DNA of 64,000 nt. It comes from Glossina fuscipes. Its lineage: Eukaryota; Arthropoda; Insecta; Diptera; Glossinidae. The stretch is from NCBI RefSeq assembly GCF_014805625.2, contig NW_024003855.1, positions 433,004 through 497,003 of the forward strand, written 5' to 3'. This document shows positions 24,601 to 36,899 of this stretch, piece after piece. Each line of letters starts with the position of its first letter. Positions within the stretch are counted from its first letter, which is position 1. Position numbers and translations under genes: made by a program. The notes beneath the pieces are model-generated. The model was not told the DNA's origin, ran no database searches, and saw nothing but the letters and a program-made list of their open reading frames with translations.

Positions 24601-26210
24601 AAAGGGGATAGTTTTTTAGATATCAAAAAAATTTGCTTATTATGTGGATTATAAAAAGTTTTCTTAGGCATAGATTGTTTGTCGTGGACTTCCATAATAG
24701 CTCATCTGCAAAGAGGTCTTCTTCAACACAGATTGCAATATTTCAAATATGTATCGAAAGCTACACCTTTGTCGAAATTATACCAACAGAATTAAAGTTT
24801 GCACAAAGATGTTTTGAGAATTTACAATTTCTTGATTGATATTTAGTATAACTGGGTTGCTCTTTATTCTATTGCTGGTCTATTATAAAATTTTGCGCAC
24901 GAGCTGAAAACTTGTGCGACAATTTGAGTATGTGTCTCTATATTATAATAAAACAGTTATTTTATTTAAAAATAACCATTTAAGTGTCGCCATCAGACAA
25001 AAACCATGTTTCTCGTTTATTTTGCACAGATAAAGACGACTGCTCAAAAGCCAGTAGAAGACTTCCATAGACTTGTTATTGAACAGTTGACACGACTATT
25101 GATATAGGAATAGGGAAGTGCAAAAAAGTTTTAAATAAGGTAAATTATATTTAATTTAATTTTTGCAAGATAAATCATTGTTATTGTCTAAGTTACAAAG
25201 TGTGGCGCCAAATGTTTGGTGATTTCTACAGGAATTTCAAGTTATATTTAAGTTTCAGAGAGAATAAACGCTATCTCTGTTTTCTCTTTATTTTTATTAG
25301 TATACTTGTAAAATTGTACAATTTTACCCATATACTTAATAAACTTGTTTACATTTTTACGTGATAACTGACAATGTCACATCAATAACGTTAGGCTGAA
25401 GTGTGTTTGCTACTGCTGTATGTGGAGCACAAAACTTTGAAGAATATTTAGCTTTTACCGACAATTATGCACTGCTAAAATGAATAATAAATTTATAAAT
25501 ATTGTGCTTTACATTTTCAATATATGTATTTAAATGATCTGCTAATGGACACTTTCGGCATTCTTAAACCTAGGTTAATTTATTTGTTTCTCATTTATTA
25601 TTAATGGACAATTCTTTAGCCAGAAGAGAAATGTAATTAAAATTATTTCTTCTTCTTGTACCTTTTTTGAACCGTTTCATAGAAACACGCATGCCTTCTT
25701 TGGCACACATGATGGATAACTACTATTTCACAGTTCCTAATTTTATTTGAGGCACAAACGTTACATAACAGATAATAATTAAAAAATATTTGTCCACATG
25801 TAAATTTGTTAAACAGTGTTAAACAATAGTCGAATAATACATTGTCACACTTATATATTGCTATCAGAAGTATTCACATCTATTTATCTTCTTAGTGCAG
25901 TGCATTGAAAATTCAACCAAGTTTGTATACGACAAATCTTATCTAGTCTCTGTCTCTCTCACTCTCCGCTAACTTATATTTAATTCCTGGTTTCGATTCA
26001 CTTACTGATTTTCGTGCTTTATAATAATCGTTGCATTTGTTAACTAAGTTCAAAAGCTTTAAGATATCCATGCTAATAAAAATTGCTCAGTAGAATAATT
26101 GTTTTAATAATTACCAGTGGTCGTTCGCAATCGCTTTTTTTACTCTCGGTGTAATTGTGCCCACATTACAAAAAAAACACGAAACGAATTCAAAATCACA
26201 TTCACATGTA
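21660..26210. other. Noncoding AT-rich stretch
   Basis: No coding region could be supported on either strand. Isolated open runs (23619-23843, 24633-24839) show no motif. A pyrimidine-rich tract (TCTCTGTCTCTCTCACTCTC) occurs at about 25949-25968, roughly 250 bases upstream of the exon-like segment at 26215. It could belong to a promoter or 5' UTR/intron of that gene, but nothing more specific is visible. Confidence 0.5.
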
Positions 26211-26214
26211 ACAG

Positions 26215-26459
26215 CAAATCGTGTTTTCAACATTTCTAAATAAAGGTGCTGATACGCAAACCGACATTAAACAGTATCTCATGGTAAAGACCTGTATAGC
26301 TATGGATTTTGACTTTGAAACAGATCGCCAGTTTTCCATTGCGGACGATGACGAGCTGGACAGTGTGCTGTCGACTGTTAAGACGTCAGGGAGAAACTTT
26401 CATGAAATAGAGTTCTACGAATTGAAATCTGGACCTCAGATTATCCCGGCAGAAAATGG
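26215..26459 (+). CDS. Candidate host-gene coding exon
   Basis: The open stretch runs from 26215 to a consensus splice donor (ATGG|GTAAGTT, intron starting at 26460). If transcription starts upstream, the likely start is ATG at 26281 (second in-frame ATG at 26302), leaving a 179-nt coding part that ends in the middle of a codon. Alternatively TAACAG at 26209-26214 is a weak 3' splice site and the exon is internal, in frame from 26215. The peptide has an acidic patch (ADDDELDSVLSTVKT) and a tail HEIEFYELKSGPQIIP. Codon choice (GACGATGACGAGCTGGACAG) is clearly richer in G/C at third positions than the AT-rich surroundings, and there are no stops or frameshifts. I do not recognise the protein. 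No other exon of the same gene could be fixed in the window. Confidence 0.5.
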
Positions 26460-28310
26460 GTAAGTTAACTACCCGTTGTCCAACGAACCAAACAAAAAAG
26501 CAAGCAAGAACAGTTTAATAGAGATACCACATATCGTAGCATACTGTTTTTTATGTGAACGTATTTTGATTGATTTTTGCAGAAATGTGGACAAATATGA
26601 TAAATTTAGGACTGCTCAATTAAATTAAATCATCAATACTTTTTCAACAAAGCTCTTGCTTTTCATTGGTTGAGTCACGCATTCCTTAAACTCTTAAATT
26701 AAACTAACAAAGGAAATGAAATTGAGATTAAAGTGTACTGTCGGTACGGTGTTCCTTATTCTTGTTTTAAACAGACGAAAAGAAAACATCTTAAATACAT
26801 ATATGTCACTTGGTTGAGGCATTACGTTAATAGTAAAAATGTATAAAGAAATACGTATATATGGAATCTTATGCGTATACTGTTTGAACATGTATATACG
26901 CTATATGTATACATGACAGCATGTGGTATTCTACACTCAATATCATATAATTGTTTAAAATGCAGAGCTCTGCTTCAGTATTCAACGACGTTTATTATCT
27001 TTTCACTAGAGCAATGGCGTTTTCATTGTTGCCAAGAAAAGGATAATGTTAAGCTATGTAGATAATTCCTACCTGATTTTTATTTGTTTATTTGAATAAT
27101 CCCTCACAGCAAGATAGAATGTTATTAGTACAGTGCATGAGCGTTAAATACAGCAGCTTGTATATTCATAAACTAAAATGATGTAATAAGTAGTGATTTA
27201 GAATTTATTTGAAGAATTCAAGTATAGTGATTTCGATTTAATAGCATTGCGCTTGATTTGAAAATCTGCAAAAAATTCGCATGCGAAACTTATCTTATTT
27301 ATTAAGAAGTGACATTAGAGGAAGAAGGATCCGCAGAAAAAACTTTGTATGAGACAATTTCAGCAAACAAAATAAAAGTGTTTGTAAAAATATGCAATCT
27401 CATCAGTGTGTATCAATAGCATGATCCCACAGTCCATCACTTCTTCTTTGTACCTTTCAACCTGACTGTAGCATTCGAAGTTTTCTCAGTAATATGACAG
27501 TTATTTCTTTGTCATGTGAGCATGTACTAAAATATCAGTAAAGACTTTTTGTAGCGAAGACTTGTTGAACATTATTCAAACGTATGTTAGTTTCAGACCC
27601 GAATATAAGTTGCCAGTTAGGCACACATATTAATTTTGGTTCGTTGTAGGTGTAGAGAAATTTGTACTGCCATGTATATCATTTATAACACTTAACACTA
27701 AAATTGTATAATGAAGAAGTGGAACCATTGTAATTTTCTAAACTAAAATTCCTACGGCTTTGAGTCCGTAATTTCGAAAAAATCGGAAAATTAAAGGAAT
27801 TTGGTTGAGATAAAGTAAATAATCTTGACATCTCGAATGATACAAAGGCCTATTGGCCACATTAAATTTCTTTAACGTCTTTAATGTTTCGGTAAAGTTA
27901 ACAATCATATAAATTATCTCAATTTCCTAAAACAAAAACGTGTGCAAAATCGTAATAAATAAGTAAGGTTTTTTTAAGTTTACGCAATTCTTATTATCTA
28001 TTAAAAAATAACGTTTCACACATCATTCGTGTTCCTATATTAACACACCTCGTATTTAAACGTGGTATATAAATACGTGTCTATGTACATACGAAACGAA
28101 CAAGGGAATCTAGGAAATAGTGACAATAATTTATAAATATATGTTTATAGGCAAGTAATAAAAAATTTGGAGCCCATTATCTATGTTGTAATTTCTACAT
28201 TGCTTATTTGCAATAAAAATTTTTCATGTTTCTATTGCGTCACATATGTTTGAATAGTTTTCGAATGACGAAAGTTGGGACATAGACTGGTTCTTTCGTC
28301 TCTTGTATAC

Positions 28311-28344
<34 letters not shown>

Positions 28345-29060
28345 GATCTACACAGAATTAATATTGGAAATTTCATCTTGTGTTACATATTATGCAATAG
28401 TTAACGCATTAATTCTAAAAATTTCTTTCCTCCGTCGGTTGATCCAAGGAATCAACTAAGATCATTCAGCACATAAATGAGCTGAAAGTTCCGCACTCAG
28501 AAAAAAATGTATTTTTCTTAATGTTCTGAATAACTAAATCTCGATTTATGCAAGACTCCACGTTGATTAAAAAAGACAATATGGTTCAAAAGCGAACCAC
28601 ATTTGAGCCAAAGAATAACCACTAACGGCATTTTATACTCTTGCATATTGCGCAACACACGATTTTCCTACTTTAGAAATTTCGATACAATCTCTCTGTG
28701 TTGCACGTAAATCGTGCGACATTCAACTGTACGTTCTGGTTGAAATATTTTCACAAAACAGTTAATTGCGTTTTTATTGGATTACCTATAATGACCGTGA
28801 GATGTAGTGAAGGAATATGAAAATGCCGTAAGCAAACGTAATATTTGCTTAAAGATTTAAATACTATGCTCAATGATAATTATCATGTTTAGCAGATATC
28901 GCTACTATTTTTTTTTAATTAGGTATAAACACAGTGATTCATTACACAGAATGACAGCACAATCTGCCACTTAGTGTGTTCAAAGATTTTGCTTTGGTTA
29001 ATCGTTCTTTTTAACAATGAGAAAATCTTTTGCAGAAATCTTAACTTTTGTGTTTCCATG
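26460..29060. other. Noncoding AT-rich stretch, possible intron
   Basis: Follows the splice donor at 26460. No second exon could be recognised. Contains an (AT)n run at about 28310-28336 and many A/T tracts. Confidence 0.4.
28310..28336. repeat. (AT)n microsatellite
   Basis: About thirteen AT units in a row. Confidence 0.9.
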
Positions 29061-29064
29061 CCGA

Positions 29065-29214
29065 ACTGCTAAAATTCGTTTAGAACATTTATGTTACTTT
29101 AACAACATACTTGTATTAAAAAATAGTATTTATATGTTACTGCTAAAATTCGTTCAGAACATTTATTTTACATTAACAACATACATGTATTAAAAAATAG
29201 TATTTATATGTTAC
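29065..29214. repeat. 74-bp tandem duplication
   Basis: Two adjacent copies of a 74-base unit beginning ACTGCTAAAATTCGTT, at 29065-29138 and 29139-29212. They differ at only a few positions, such as T/C in the opening block. Confidence 0.9.
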
Positions 29215-30860
29215 GTCAGGTAGCAAACTTAAGTGGAAATTATGCATATGAAAAAAAAGTTAGAAGAATAAAAGAGTTTAAAATAGTTTTGAAAAATTGT
29301 GGAATGTAAACAACGGAACGCTTCATTTTAATTGTATGAGGTTTTTTAGCGCCCAAATACGAATATTACTGAAGAAAACATTTGAATTGAAAACCAAATC
29401 AATAACATTGATTGTTCTGTTATTAGGCGGGGAGGCAGACTAGGGCGTGGTTAGCATTCGCACTGATTTTCTTTTTTCAGGGATATAAAAATATAGTTTT
29501 TGTGTTGGTAAAATTAACTCACAAAAATGCTGTTATGTCTATGTTTACAGTTACATAAAATAAGTTAAAAATGCATGTAATCAAATAAAAAAGAAAACCA
29601 GATTACCTATGAGCTAATTTAAAAAAATGTCCCCTATAATCGTATTAAGATCAAAAAGTTAAATAAACCAAAACCATCAAACAATACTATTTTCAATAAA
29701 TAAAAAAGAAGAATCAGCAAAAATTACATAGTAAATAGTTGCAAATAAATAACAGAGGAATAAATATATATATAAAATAGAGGGTCAGCCTAATCACCAT
29801 ATGCACTAATCAAATGATCGCATCAATTTTCGACGATTTCAAACTAATTGTCTTCTAGAGACGTGGTTTTGGAAGCACCTCTTTTTAAAGTTTGTTCGAA
29901 AGAGTGAAATTGATTTCGTTGAAGCAACTCACCAAAAACGGCTTCCTTCTCAGAAACTCGTAGGATAAAAACTCACACATAAAAGCGAAGACAACACTAT
30001 GTACTAGGCTACGGTTTTGCTGACAACACGTTTGCATCTTAAATGTTTATTCCGTTTTAAAGTTGATGAGCCTGGAATGAGGAGGCCTGTCTATACACTA
30101 GGATGATTTTCGATGCATTCACTTTTTGAGCGGCAACGCTTTATGTAAGTAATGATTCGAGTTTAAATTAATTTTTTGATATTTACTAAGATCGGCTTTA
30201 TAACGGGCCTCCCCGTTTGCTTCTTCATTTTCATTTGGAGAATATTTCTATAATATTATTGAAAAGAAATTAAGATTTTTACGGGACATTATCGACAACA
30301 TAAAATGGAAATATAGGCCAGCAGAGAAAAAGATCGCCCCGGTATCTTCTCTAATTTAAGCTGGAAGCGTACAAAGAAATCCACTATAGAACGGTGTGGA
30401 ACAGAGCCTGAAAATCGCTAATGCTAATGCTGTGTACAGCAGGAGTTCAACAGAATTACCAGCAGGGCTGTCCTAATGAATTTCGAGGCGCTTGACATTA
30501 GCGCGCGGGTTCCATTACTTAAGTTGTGAACATTATGATTTTTTACTAAAAATTTTCAAATTATCGGTTTATGTGCAGCAAAATTGAAAAGGCACACAAT
30601 TATTTTAAAATATGTGCAATGCCTAATCATCACTTGTTTTGTTTTAATTAGACAGTGTATTCCATAGCACGGCACCATGTACTAAATAAAGAGTTGATAC
30701 ATTGTTGAGCGGGTCAGAAAAGCAATGAAATAGCAGCTGGCAAATGTGATGTAGTTATTTGTATGCATATTACAAGAGTAGGGGTGATATATAACACTTC
30801 GATCAATAATTTGGAAGACTGAAGTCCGAAACTTCACACGATTTCAATCTTTTGTTTGGA
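29215..30860. other. Noncoding stretch
   Basis: No open frame with a recognisable product. The part from 29780 to 30530 is less AT-rich than its flanks and may be an old element, but no motif was seen. Confidence 0.4.
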
Positions 30861-30996
30861 AGTTACAGTGTCCTTAGTGAAGCTACTTCCATTGTTCTTT
30901 GAAAAAAACCATTCAAACTCATTATCGAAGTTACAGTGTCCTTAGTGAAGCTACTTCCATTGTTCTTTGAAAAAAACCATTCAAACTCATTATCGG
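30861..30996. repeat. 68-bp tandem duplication, nearly perfect
   Basis: Two head-to-tail copies (30861-30928 and 30929-30996) of a unit beginning AGTTACAGTGTCCTTAGTGA. By eye they are identical except for the last base (A versus G). Confidence 0.95.
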
Positions 30997-31059
30997 GTTA
31001 GAAATTGTTTTAGGAATTCTTTTCTGCCAAACAAAAATTTGTCGGTGGTGTGAAGATTT

Positions 31060-31220
31060 TGCGTAACGACGTAAAGCCACCAATCCAGAAAGACAGCTGA
31101 CATCCCAAGGACGTCAACGGATGGTGTATTCACTATTTTGCATGAAAATTTGGACGTGAGAACAAAAACATCAAAGTGCTGTTTGCAATTTGAAGCATTG
31201 AAATCGTATGGCATGACATA
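31060..31220 (+). pseudogene. Possible mariner transposase HTH fragment
   Basis: A short plus-strand frame at about 31089-31223 reads ADIPRTSTDGVFTILHENLD, then VRTK. This resembles the end of the second helix-turn-helix of mariner transposases ('EIA...IS.GSV..ILHE.LGMRK'). No catalytic DD34D region and no terminal repeats were recognised, and the rest of the segment is scrambled. It may be chance similarity. Confidence 0.25.
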
Positions 31221-31223
31221 GAA

Positions 31224-32870
31224 ATATTAAAGAATCGTTGGACCTTGAACGGTGCAAATGCTTAGAAAAGGATTTTTTTATCATAGAGTAGTAATAAAAT
31301 CACTCATCTTCTTGGTATTAATCACATTTCCACCAAGCCTATAAATCATATATGTGTCAGTTCAATTTCTTTGTTTTTTTTGCTACTCCAATCTTCACTC
31401 TTCAAAAGTCTTTTTCTACTCCACCATCCACTGTTGGTGATTCTTTGGCTGTTCCCCGACTTACGTTACAAGTATGATTCCGCGGCCACTATTGTATCGC
31501 GGGAACTTAAACCCATAAAAAAAGCGCACCAACATAATACCGATTCCATTACATGGTAGTTCAAAATTTAAAAATTGGCATCCAATTCTATATTATAATT
31601 TCAGAATATTGTGTTTCTTAGTTTCCTTGTGTTACATACAGATAATGACGATTTTTCGTGCACCCTCCATTGACACTCAAGGATTTTAGGACGCGCCAGA
31701 ATAAAAAGTTGTCCTAGATTTGCATTTAAGTAGAACCGAAAAGAGACTATCTTTTAAACGTTTGGTTTAGAGAAAGTTGGTTCCCCAGTCTATGCGAAGG
31801 GCATTACATAGATTTCATCTGCAATTTTTATCAATTACCGAAAGTTATGTATGAAAACAAAACCACAAAAGCTATTCCAAACTGTGATTGAAAGCTAAGG
31901 AAGTAAGTCCATGTGAAAAAGATATTGACTCGTGAACGAGAAGTCTTTCTGGTGGTATTAGTGAGTCGACAATAAAATGGGACTTCGCTGCATCAATGCA
32001 AATTCAGTTGCAGAAAGGATTATTGCGGCGAACAATTTTATATTCTGCAAAGCTCCAATCATGCTTTTTTAAACCTTGTCAGGGAAATACATCGACGATA
32101 TGCGACAAAATAGAGCGTTTCATTTATTCCGACTCCTAAGGGATCTTATAGGCTACACCACCTGAACTAAATGAACAACACATTGAAAGTATTCTGATAA
32201 TGACAAACTTCAGAGCCCTACTTGGTAACTCAATCTCACAGCTGGGTATCAGGTAAGATGTATTGCAAATAGATAAAATCAACATTTTGCAAAAAAAAAA
32301 GATTTCGCAATAAAGGTAAACATTGCGGCAGTGCATTGTAAAAACCTAGGAAAACAAGTGCTAACTTTAATTAGGAAATTGCGCAAAAGACAAAATCGTA
32401 AGCACGCCTGTACTTATAACCCAACAGGAAACGCTACAGAAAAGAGCCTCCGATTAGAGATGCTTCCTAGAGACGGTATTAGCGTACTTCGTATTAAGAA
32501 CATTGTCAAGGAAAATATGTGCATAGCATTTTAAGCTAACTGCATGAAAATAAATAAAACTCATTAAAAAAATATCAAAACAAAGAGCGGAAAGGAAAAA
32601 TTAATCAGAAAAATTTCCAATTGAAAAATTTGGTTTTAACAATGACCCAAATAACATCACTTGCGAAATTATGCCGACAAATATATTTAAAAACAAGTAA
32701 GAAAATTATGTTTGGTTGTGACCGAATCTTTCATACCCATCATCGTGATCGTAGAAAAAAGGAAAAGAGCTTCATTCCGTATGTTGACGTGGTTTATTTT
32801 TTCTAATATGGTTGTAGGTTATGAGTAACAAGCAAAAAATACAACGAGCGACGGTATTTCCAGTTTTTTT
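31224..32870. other. Unassigned stretch
   Basis: Short open runs at 31371-31559, 32331-32534, and 32621-32806 show no recognisable domain. Nothing else is supported. Confidence 0.4.
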
Positions 32871-32879
32871 TTATATATG

Positions 32880-33440
32880 GATGCGAACTTTGTAGGCGTG
32901 TTCTTTGAAAAGTTCGGGTCACTTTCAAATTCTTTTGCAAGTTTGTAGGCGATATCTTCATTTTTGCGAACGGGAGAATGTTTACCACAGATACTACAGA
33001 GTTGCGCAAACAGACAGATGGACAAAGGAATAGGCGGATTTGTTTAAGTGCGTTCCAGATTTGAAACTGGCCAAGAATTAAATATACTTTTTTTAAGCTT
33101 GCTCTGCTCTTTATGAAGGTATTGAAAAAACAATTAAATTTTAATACACTATAAAATTCGTGATCGATTTTTTCCATTTTTATGCACAAATGCTACAATA
33201 TTGCCCATAGAATATGTGTTTAAATTTTTGTACATTGTCAGTTTAGGTGGCACTGTGGATGTGTCCTTCAAACGATTTGACCCATTTTCAACACCAACCT
33301 GCGTGCAGAAACTTCTAAGGTTTCGACTAGATTTGAAGCCGATAGCTTCATTTTTACGCCCAGGAAAATGTTTACGACAGACATTACACAGACGAACAGA
33401 TGGACACGCTTAAATCCTTCTAGATTTATTGCTAATTGAG
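32880..33440 (+). repeat. Arm 2 of long inverted repeat
   Basis: Inverted partner of 20960-21640, about 11 kb away. It too contains two diverged subunits. One is at 32900-33030, with ACGGGAGAATGTTTACCACA and CAGACAGATGGACAAAG. The other is at 33270-33412, with AGGAAAATGTTTACGACAGA and CGAACAGATGGACACG. They are joined by the GTGCGTTCCA--TTTGAAACTGG / ATTAAATTTTAATACACT / GCCCATAGAATATG block that is also conserved in arm 1. Confidence 0.7.
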
Positions 33441-33449
33441 AGTATACAT

Positions 33450-34260
33450 ACCCTGTATGTGTTCTCTGGCATGTATCCCTCATCCCTCGGTGTTCTGTAT
33501 AAAAATTTGCAAACAAATGCTAGAAAGGAGGGTGCACACTTCTAAGACAATAATGCATTGACTCAAAATTAAGTGGTTAAGTTTCACAAAAACAACTTTT
33601 CTTGAAGGACGGACAGGAATATTGATGCTGGTTCTTTCAGACAAAATGAACGAGTAAATAGAATCATATAATAACTTTGCCGAAAATGAAATACTTAGAA
33701 AAACCTTACGGTTTTCTCATGACGCAGTTTTATTTTTAGCGGGATTGCAAGGAGGCTGACGAGCCGCAACCCGGGCTCCACAATACAAGAAGAAAGAATT
33801 CTTTTTGCAAAGTTCCATGGCTTGAAAATGGACGCCAATGATATATTCTAGAGCAGATCTTATGAAGCTTAAGTAGATTCCTTTTCTATTATGATCGTCG
33901 AATTCGCTAAATCAACGTTTAACAAAATCGCACCCAAATTTAGTTATAAAAATTGTTCAATAAATTGAACCAAAGTTCACGATTACATTGCTAAGCGTAA
34001 AGCAAAGTTTTAGCGACATCATATCTGTGGTACCACTTTGTAGCTCCTTTCGTCGAATGGCTTAAGCGCATGCACACAACGCAGGTTAGCAGTGCTAGGT
34101 TTGCATGTTGGTAGCGAATGCAGACAAGCGACAAAAAATTAACTTGCTAAACTTTAACGTTATAAAAAATGCGTCTGTAAATCCTCCTATATATAGCCTG
34201 TCCCTATAAACCCTACTTTTATCTGAAACGGGGAAACTGTCTGCATGTCTTAACATTCTG
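33450..34260. other. Noncoding stretch
   Basis: No supported coding region. A GC-richer patch near 33740-33785 (CCGCAACCCGGGCTCC) has no assignment. Confidence 0.4.
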
Positions 34261-34269
34261 CCCGTCTAT

Positions 34270-34640
34270 CGAACTAAGGACTTTATTGCTTTTTTTAGAG
34301 TCACATTTTAAGAGAATCCGAGGCTGTAGAGACACGTGCTACTACTGAGCTAGCTAGTTCGGGACACCTGAGGGATTTTAACTTTTTGTCTCACGGGCAT
34401 TCCACAAACGATTACAACTAAAAAAAAATATATGTGCTTTACCCTTATAAGAAGAAACGGAACAACGAAGCCTACTTACTGAAAGGGCAGATCGTAAAAT
34501 CTGGGCCATTCTCCGCCCTCATCTACCTATGGTCTTTTTCAGCCTATGATTTCAATGGAAGACTCCGAAGTTGCGTCCGACGACTTCTAAGCTACCTTCC
34601 TCTCAATAAAAGTAAAAAAACTTCATTTTATATATATACA
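34270..34640 (+). repeat. Dispersed repeat, copy 2
   Basis: Best-preserved copy of the family at 17540-17870 and 51830-52260. Its right end, TTCCGAAGTT...AAGCTACCTTCCTCTCA followed by an AATAAA at about 34606, aligns with the third copy. Its left part aligns with the first. The AATAAA near the right end would suit an LTR. Confidence 0.45.
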
Positions 34641-34649
34641 TATTTGTTC

Positions 34650-35690
34650 TTTGTAATTTATGTATATTTAATGTATAGGTTCGGTTCTCGTTAATCTAAT
34701 AAATTTAGTTAATATATACGTAAAATTCCTTATTTCCATATAAATATTTTTATATTCATTGACATTGTTCTTTTTTATTATTATAAATATTCTACTTGTA
34801 CAAAGTTATTTCATTTATTGTGTTAAATTATAAAGAACTAATAAAATTTGTTATTAAAAATTTGGAAAATTTATATAAATACCTCCATTATCAAATTAAG
34901 ACACCACTAAGGAAGCGTTATTTAATATGAATGAATATGAAGGTCTGCTAGACCTCTTAATTTATTGCTAATAAATTTTATCTTAAAGTGGTGGCTAACT
35001 TTTAATTTCTCGGCAGTACTACTTTTAATTTAGTTTTTCGATATCTCGCAAGGTGACACATTGGCTGAGTTCGCTGACTTCGTGGCCACGTAAAATTGAT
35101 ATTCAGAAACTAAAACTTCTGAAATTTATAAGTGCAATGTATTCTTTGCTTTACTTGGAATTCGATCACCAAACTTTCACGGCAGTATAAATTGAGAGTA
35201 TCTCTAGAAGATATTCTTGTGTATAAATATAGTATATTTTTATTTTATTTCGTTCACCTTCCATCAAACAGGGAAAAATTACCATTTTTGTCGGATAACA
35301 TTACTCATTTTATTTCAGGTAATTATGCAAACCGTTTTGTTACTCTTTGAATTTCTTCTTTTTCTGCTAGCGGCACGGGTAATAGAATTTATGCACCGCG
35401 CATAATACGCCATCCTGATTTTTTACAGATCATCATCATTAATATTATATTTTCATTCGTGTTCTGTTTACGTCTGCGATTTTTTGACTGTTCTGACCTT
35501 TTCGTCTTTCCAGTTTTTTTGCCAAGCTGGTTATCGCGGATACCGCCTGTGCGTTTATTTTCTTTATATACTAAAAAAAATTAAAAGAAAAAGTAAATAT
35601 AAATTGAAAACAACTGACAATTGACATTTTCCATTATTTAGTAGTTTGCAATCTTTTTCTAATAAGCGATTTCTTTCTCTTAAATTACTA
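34650..35690. other. Noncoding AT-rich stretch
   Basis: No gene recognised. A short open run containing DISQGDTLAEFADFVAT in one frame (35035-35095) is unexplained. It may be noise or a relic. Confidence 0.4.
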
Positions 35691-35709
35691 AATAATAAAG
35701 TGACAACAA

Positions 35710-36500
35710 AACGCTAGTACGGTCCCGGGGCCGCCAGATAAAAACTCAAATAGGTTTCATTCATTGGCGGACGAATCACCGCAAAGAAAAAAATTACAAA
35801 TTTGAATTTTCCGGTATTACCAATCAGTACCATCATTCCGATTGACAAAAAATATGTGGTTATATCTTCAACGAATGCTAGCATAACGATTTCACAGATC
35901 AGGCCTTTCGCTCTAAAAAAACCCCTAAATGACATTACAACATATATACACTCCATCTCGATTTTACGCTATAGTAATTTACTTGCTCTTGATGGTAATC
36001 TGCGCGCGACAGAGTTCCTCTTAAAGTCAAAATCACTAGCTAATTTATTTCCAATTTTCCGCTAAACTACACAACAAACTCAGCTCGGTAAAAGGCCTAA
36101 TTTATGCCCTGTCTTTAAAACATCTACCATCGTAACTGACGTTTATACATTTACTTAATTAAATGACGACGGAGAAGCTCCTCACCTTAGGTAAGATAAT
36201 TATGACTTTTGACCGTTATCGGTCACCGCAAATTGTTGATGAGGCTTCCTATAAGCATAAAGTGGAACTCTACATTCCAAATCCCATGAGATGCATAACT
36301 TGCCAACGTTTGGGTCATACGGTAAAAAGGTGCACCAGTGCTCCATTTTGAGCTAATTGTGGTCTTCCTACATATGCTGATATCTGTAGTTTCTGCATCA
36401 ATTGCAATGGTCAGCACTCGGCGTTAGACAAACAATGTCCACGTTATATACGAATGCCCGAAATTTTAAAACCCGCGACGCAAGTACCGGGAATTAAACT
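35710..36500 (+). pseudogene. I-clade LINE gag (ORF1)
   Basis: This is an RNA-binding ORF1 protein. The N-terminal frame (35745-36065) carries DKKYVVISSTNASITISQIR and RPFALKKPLNDI, matching the start of I-clade gags. The next frame, 36163-36351, ends in a C-x2-C-x4-H-x4-C knuckle, CITCQRLGHTVKRC (36292-36333). An in-frame TGA at 36349 interrupts it, and reading on reveals further cysteine clusters ending CINCNGQHSALDKQC (about 36393-36440), so there were at least three knuckles. It is broken by frameshifts near 36065 and 36160. Confidence 0.75.
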
Positions 36501-36899
36501 CAACTGAAATCCAAGGAATCAATGAAAGTAATACCTACGCTGCCGTCGCCTCGCAAATCGAGTCTAATAAGCTTTTAACTCCAAGTTCTGCCAATGACAA
36601 ACCCATTCTATCATCAGCCAAAAACCATATTGAGAAACCAGATCCATCACCTGCCAAATATAATATTGAAAAAATTAAAACAACAACACATATCCTAAAA
36701 CCTAAGAGTCACCAGCGCTCAACTACATTCAATAAATTACAAGTTGTAATGAATCCAATCTTTCATCCTTTAATCAACCTTCAATTTTAAATTATTCACG
36801 TGTGGCCACTCGTTGCACTTCAAACGCAACCACTTAAGTACCGTAAGAACTAATAAGAATAAGTTATTCAGATAAAAGTCGTACAGCGACATTTTCGAC

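Noticed and set aside
18437..31000. Tandem duplications considered as a CRISPR-like array
   Set aside because: Only two units each, no spacers, and the genome is eukaryotic.
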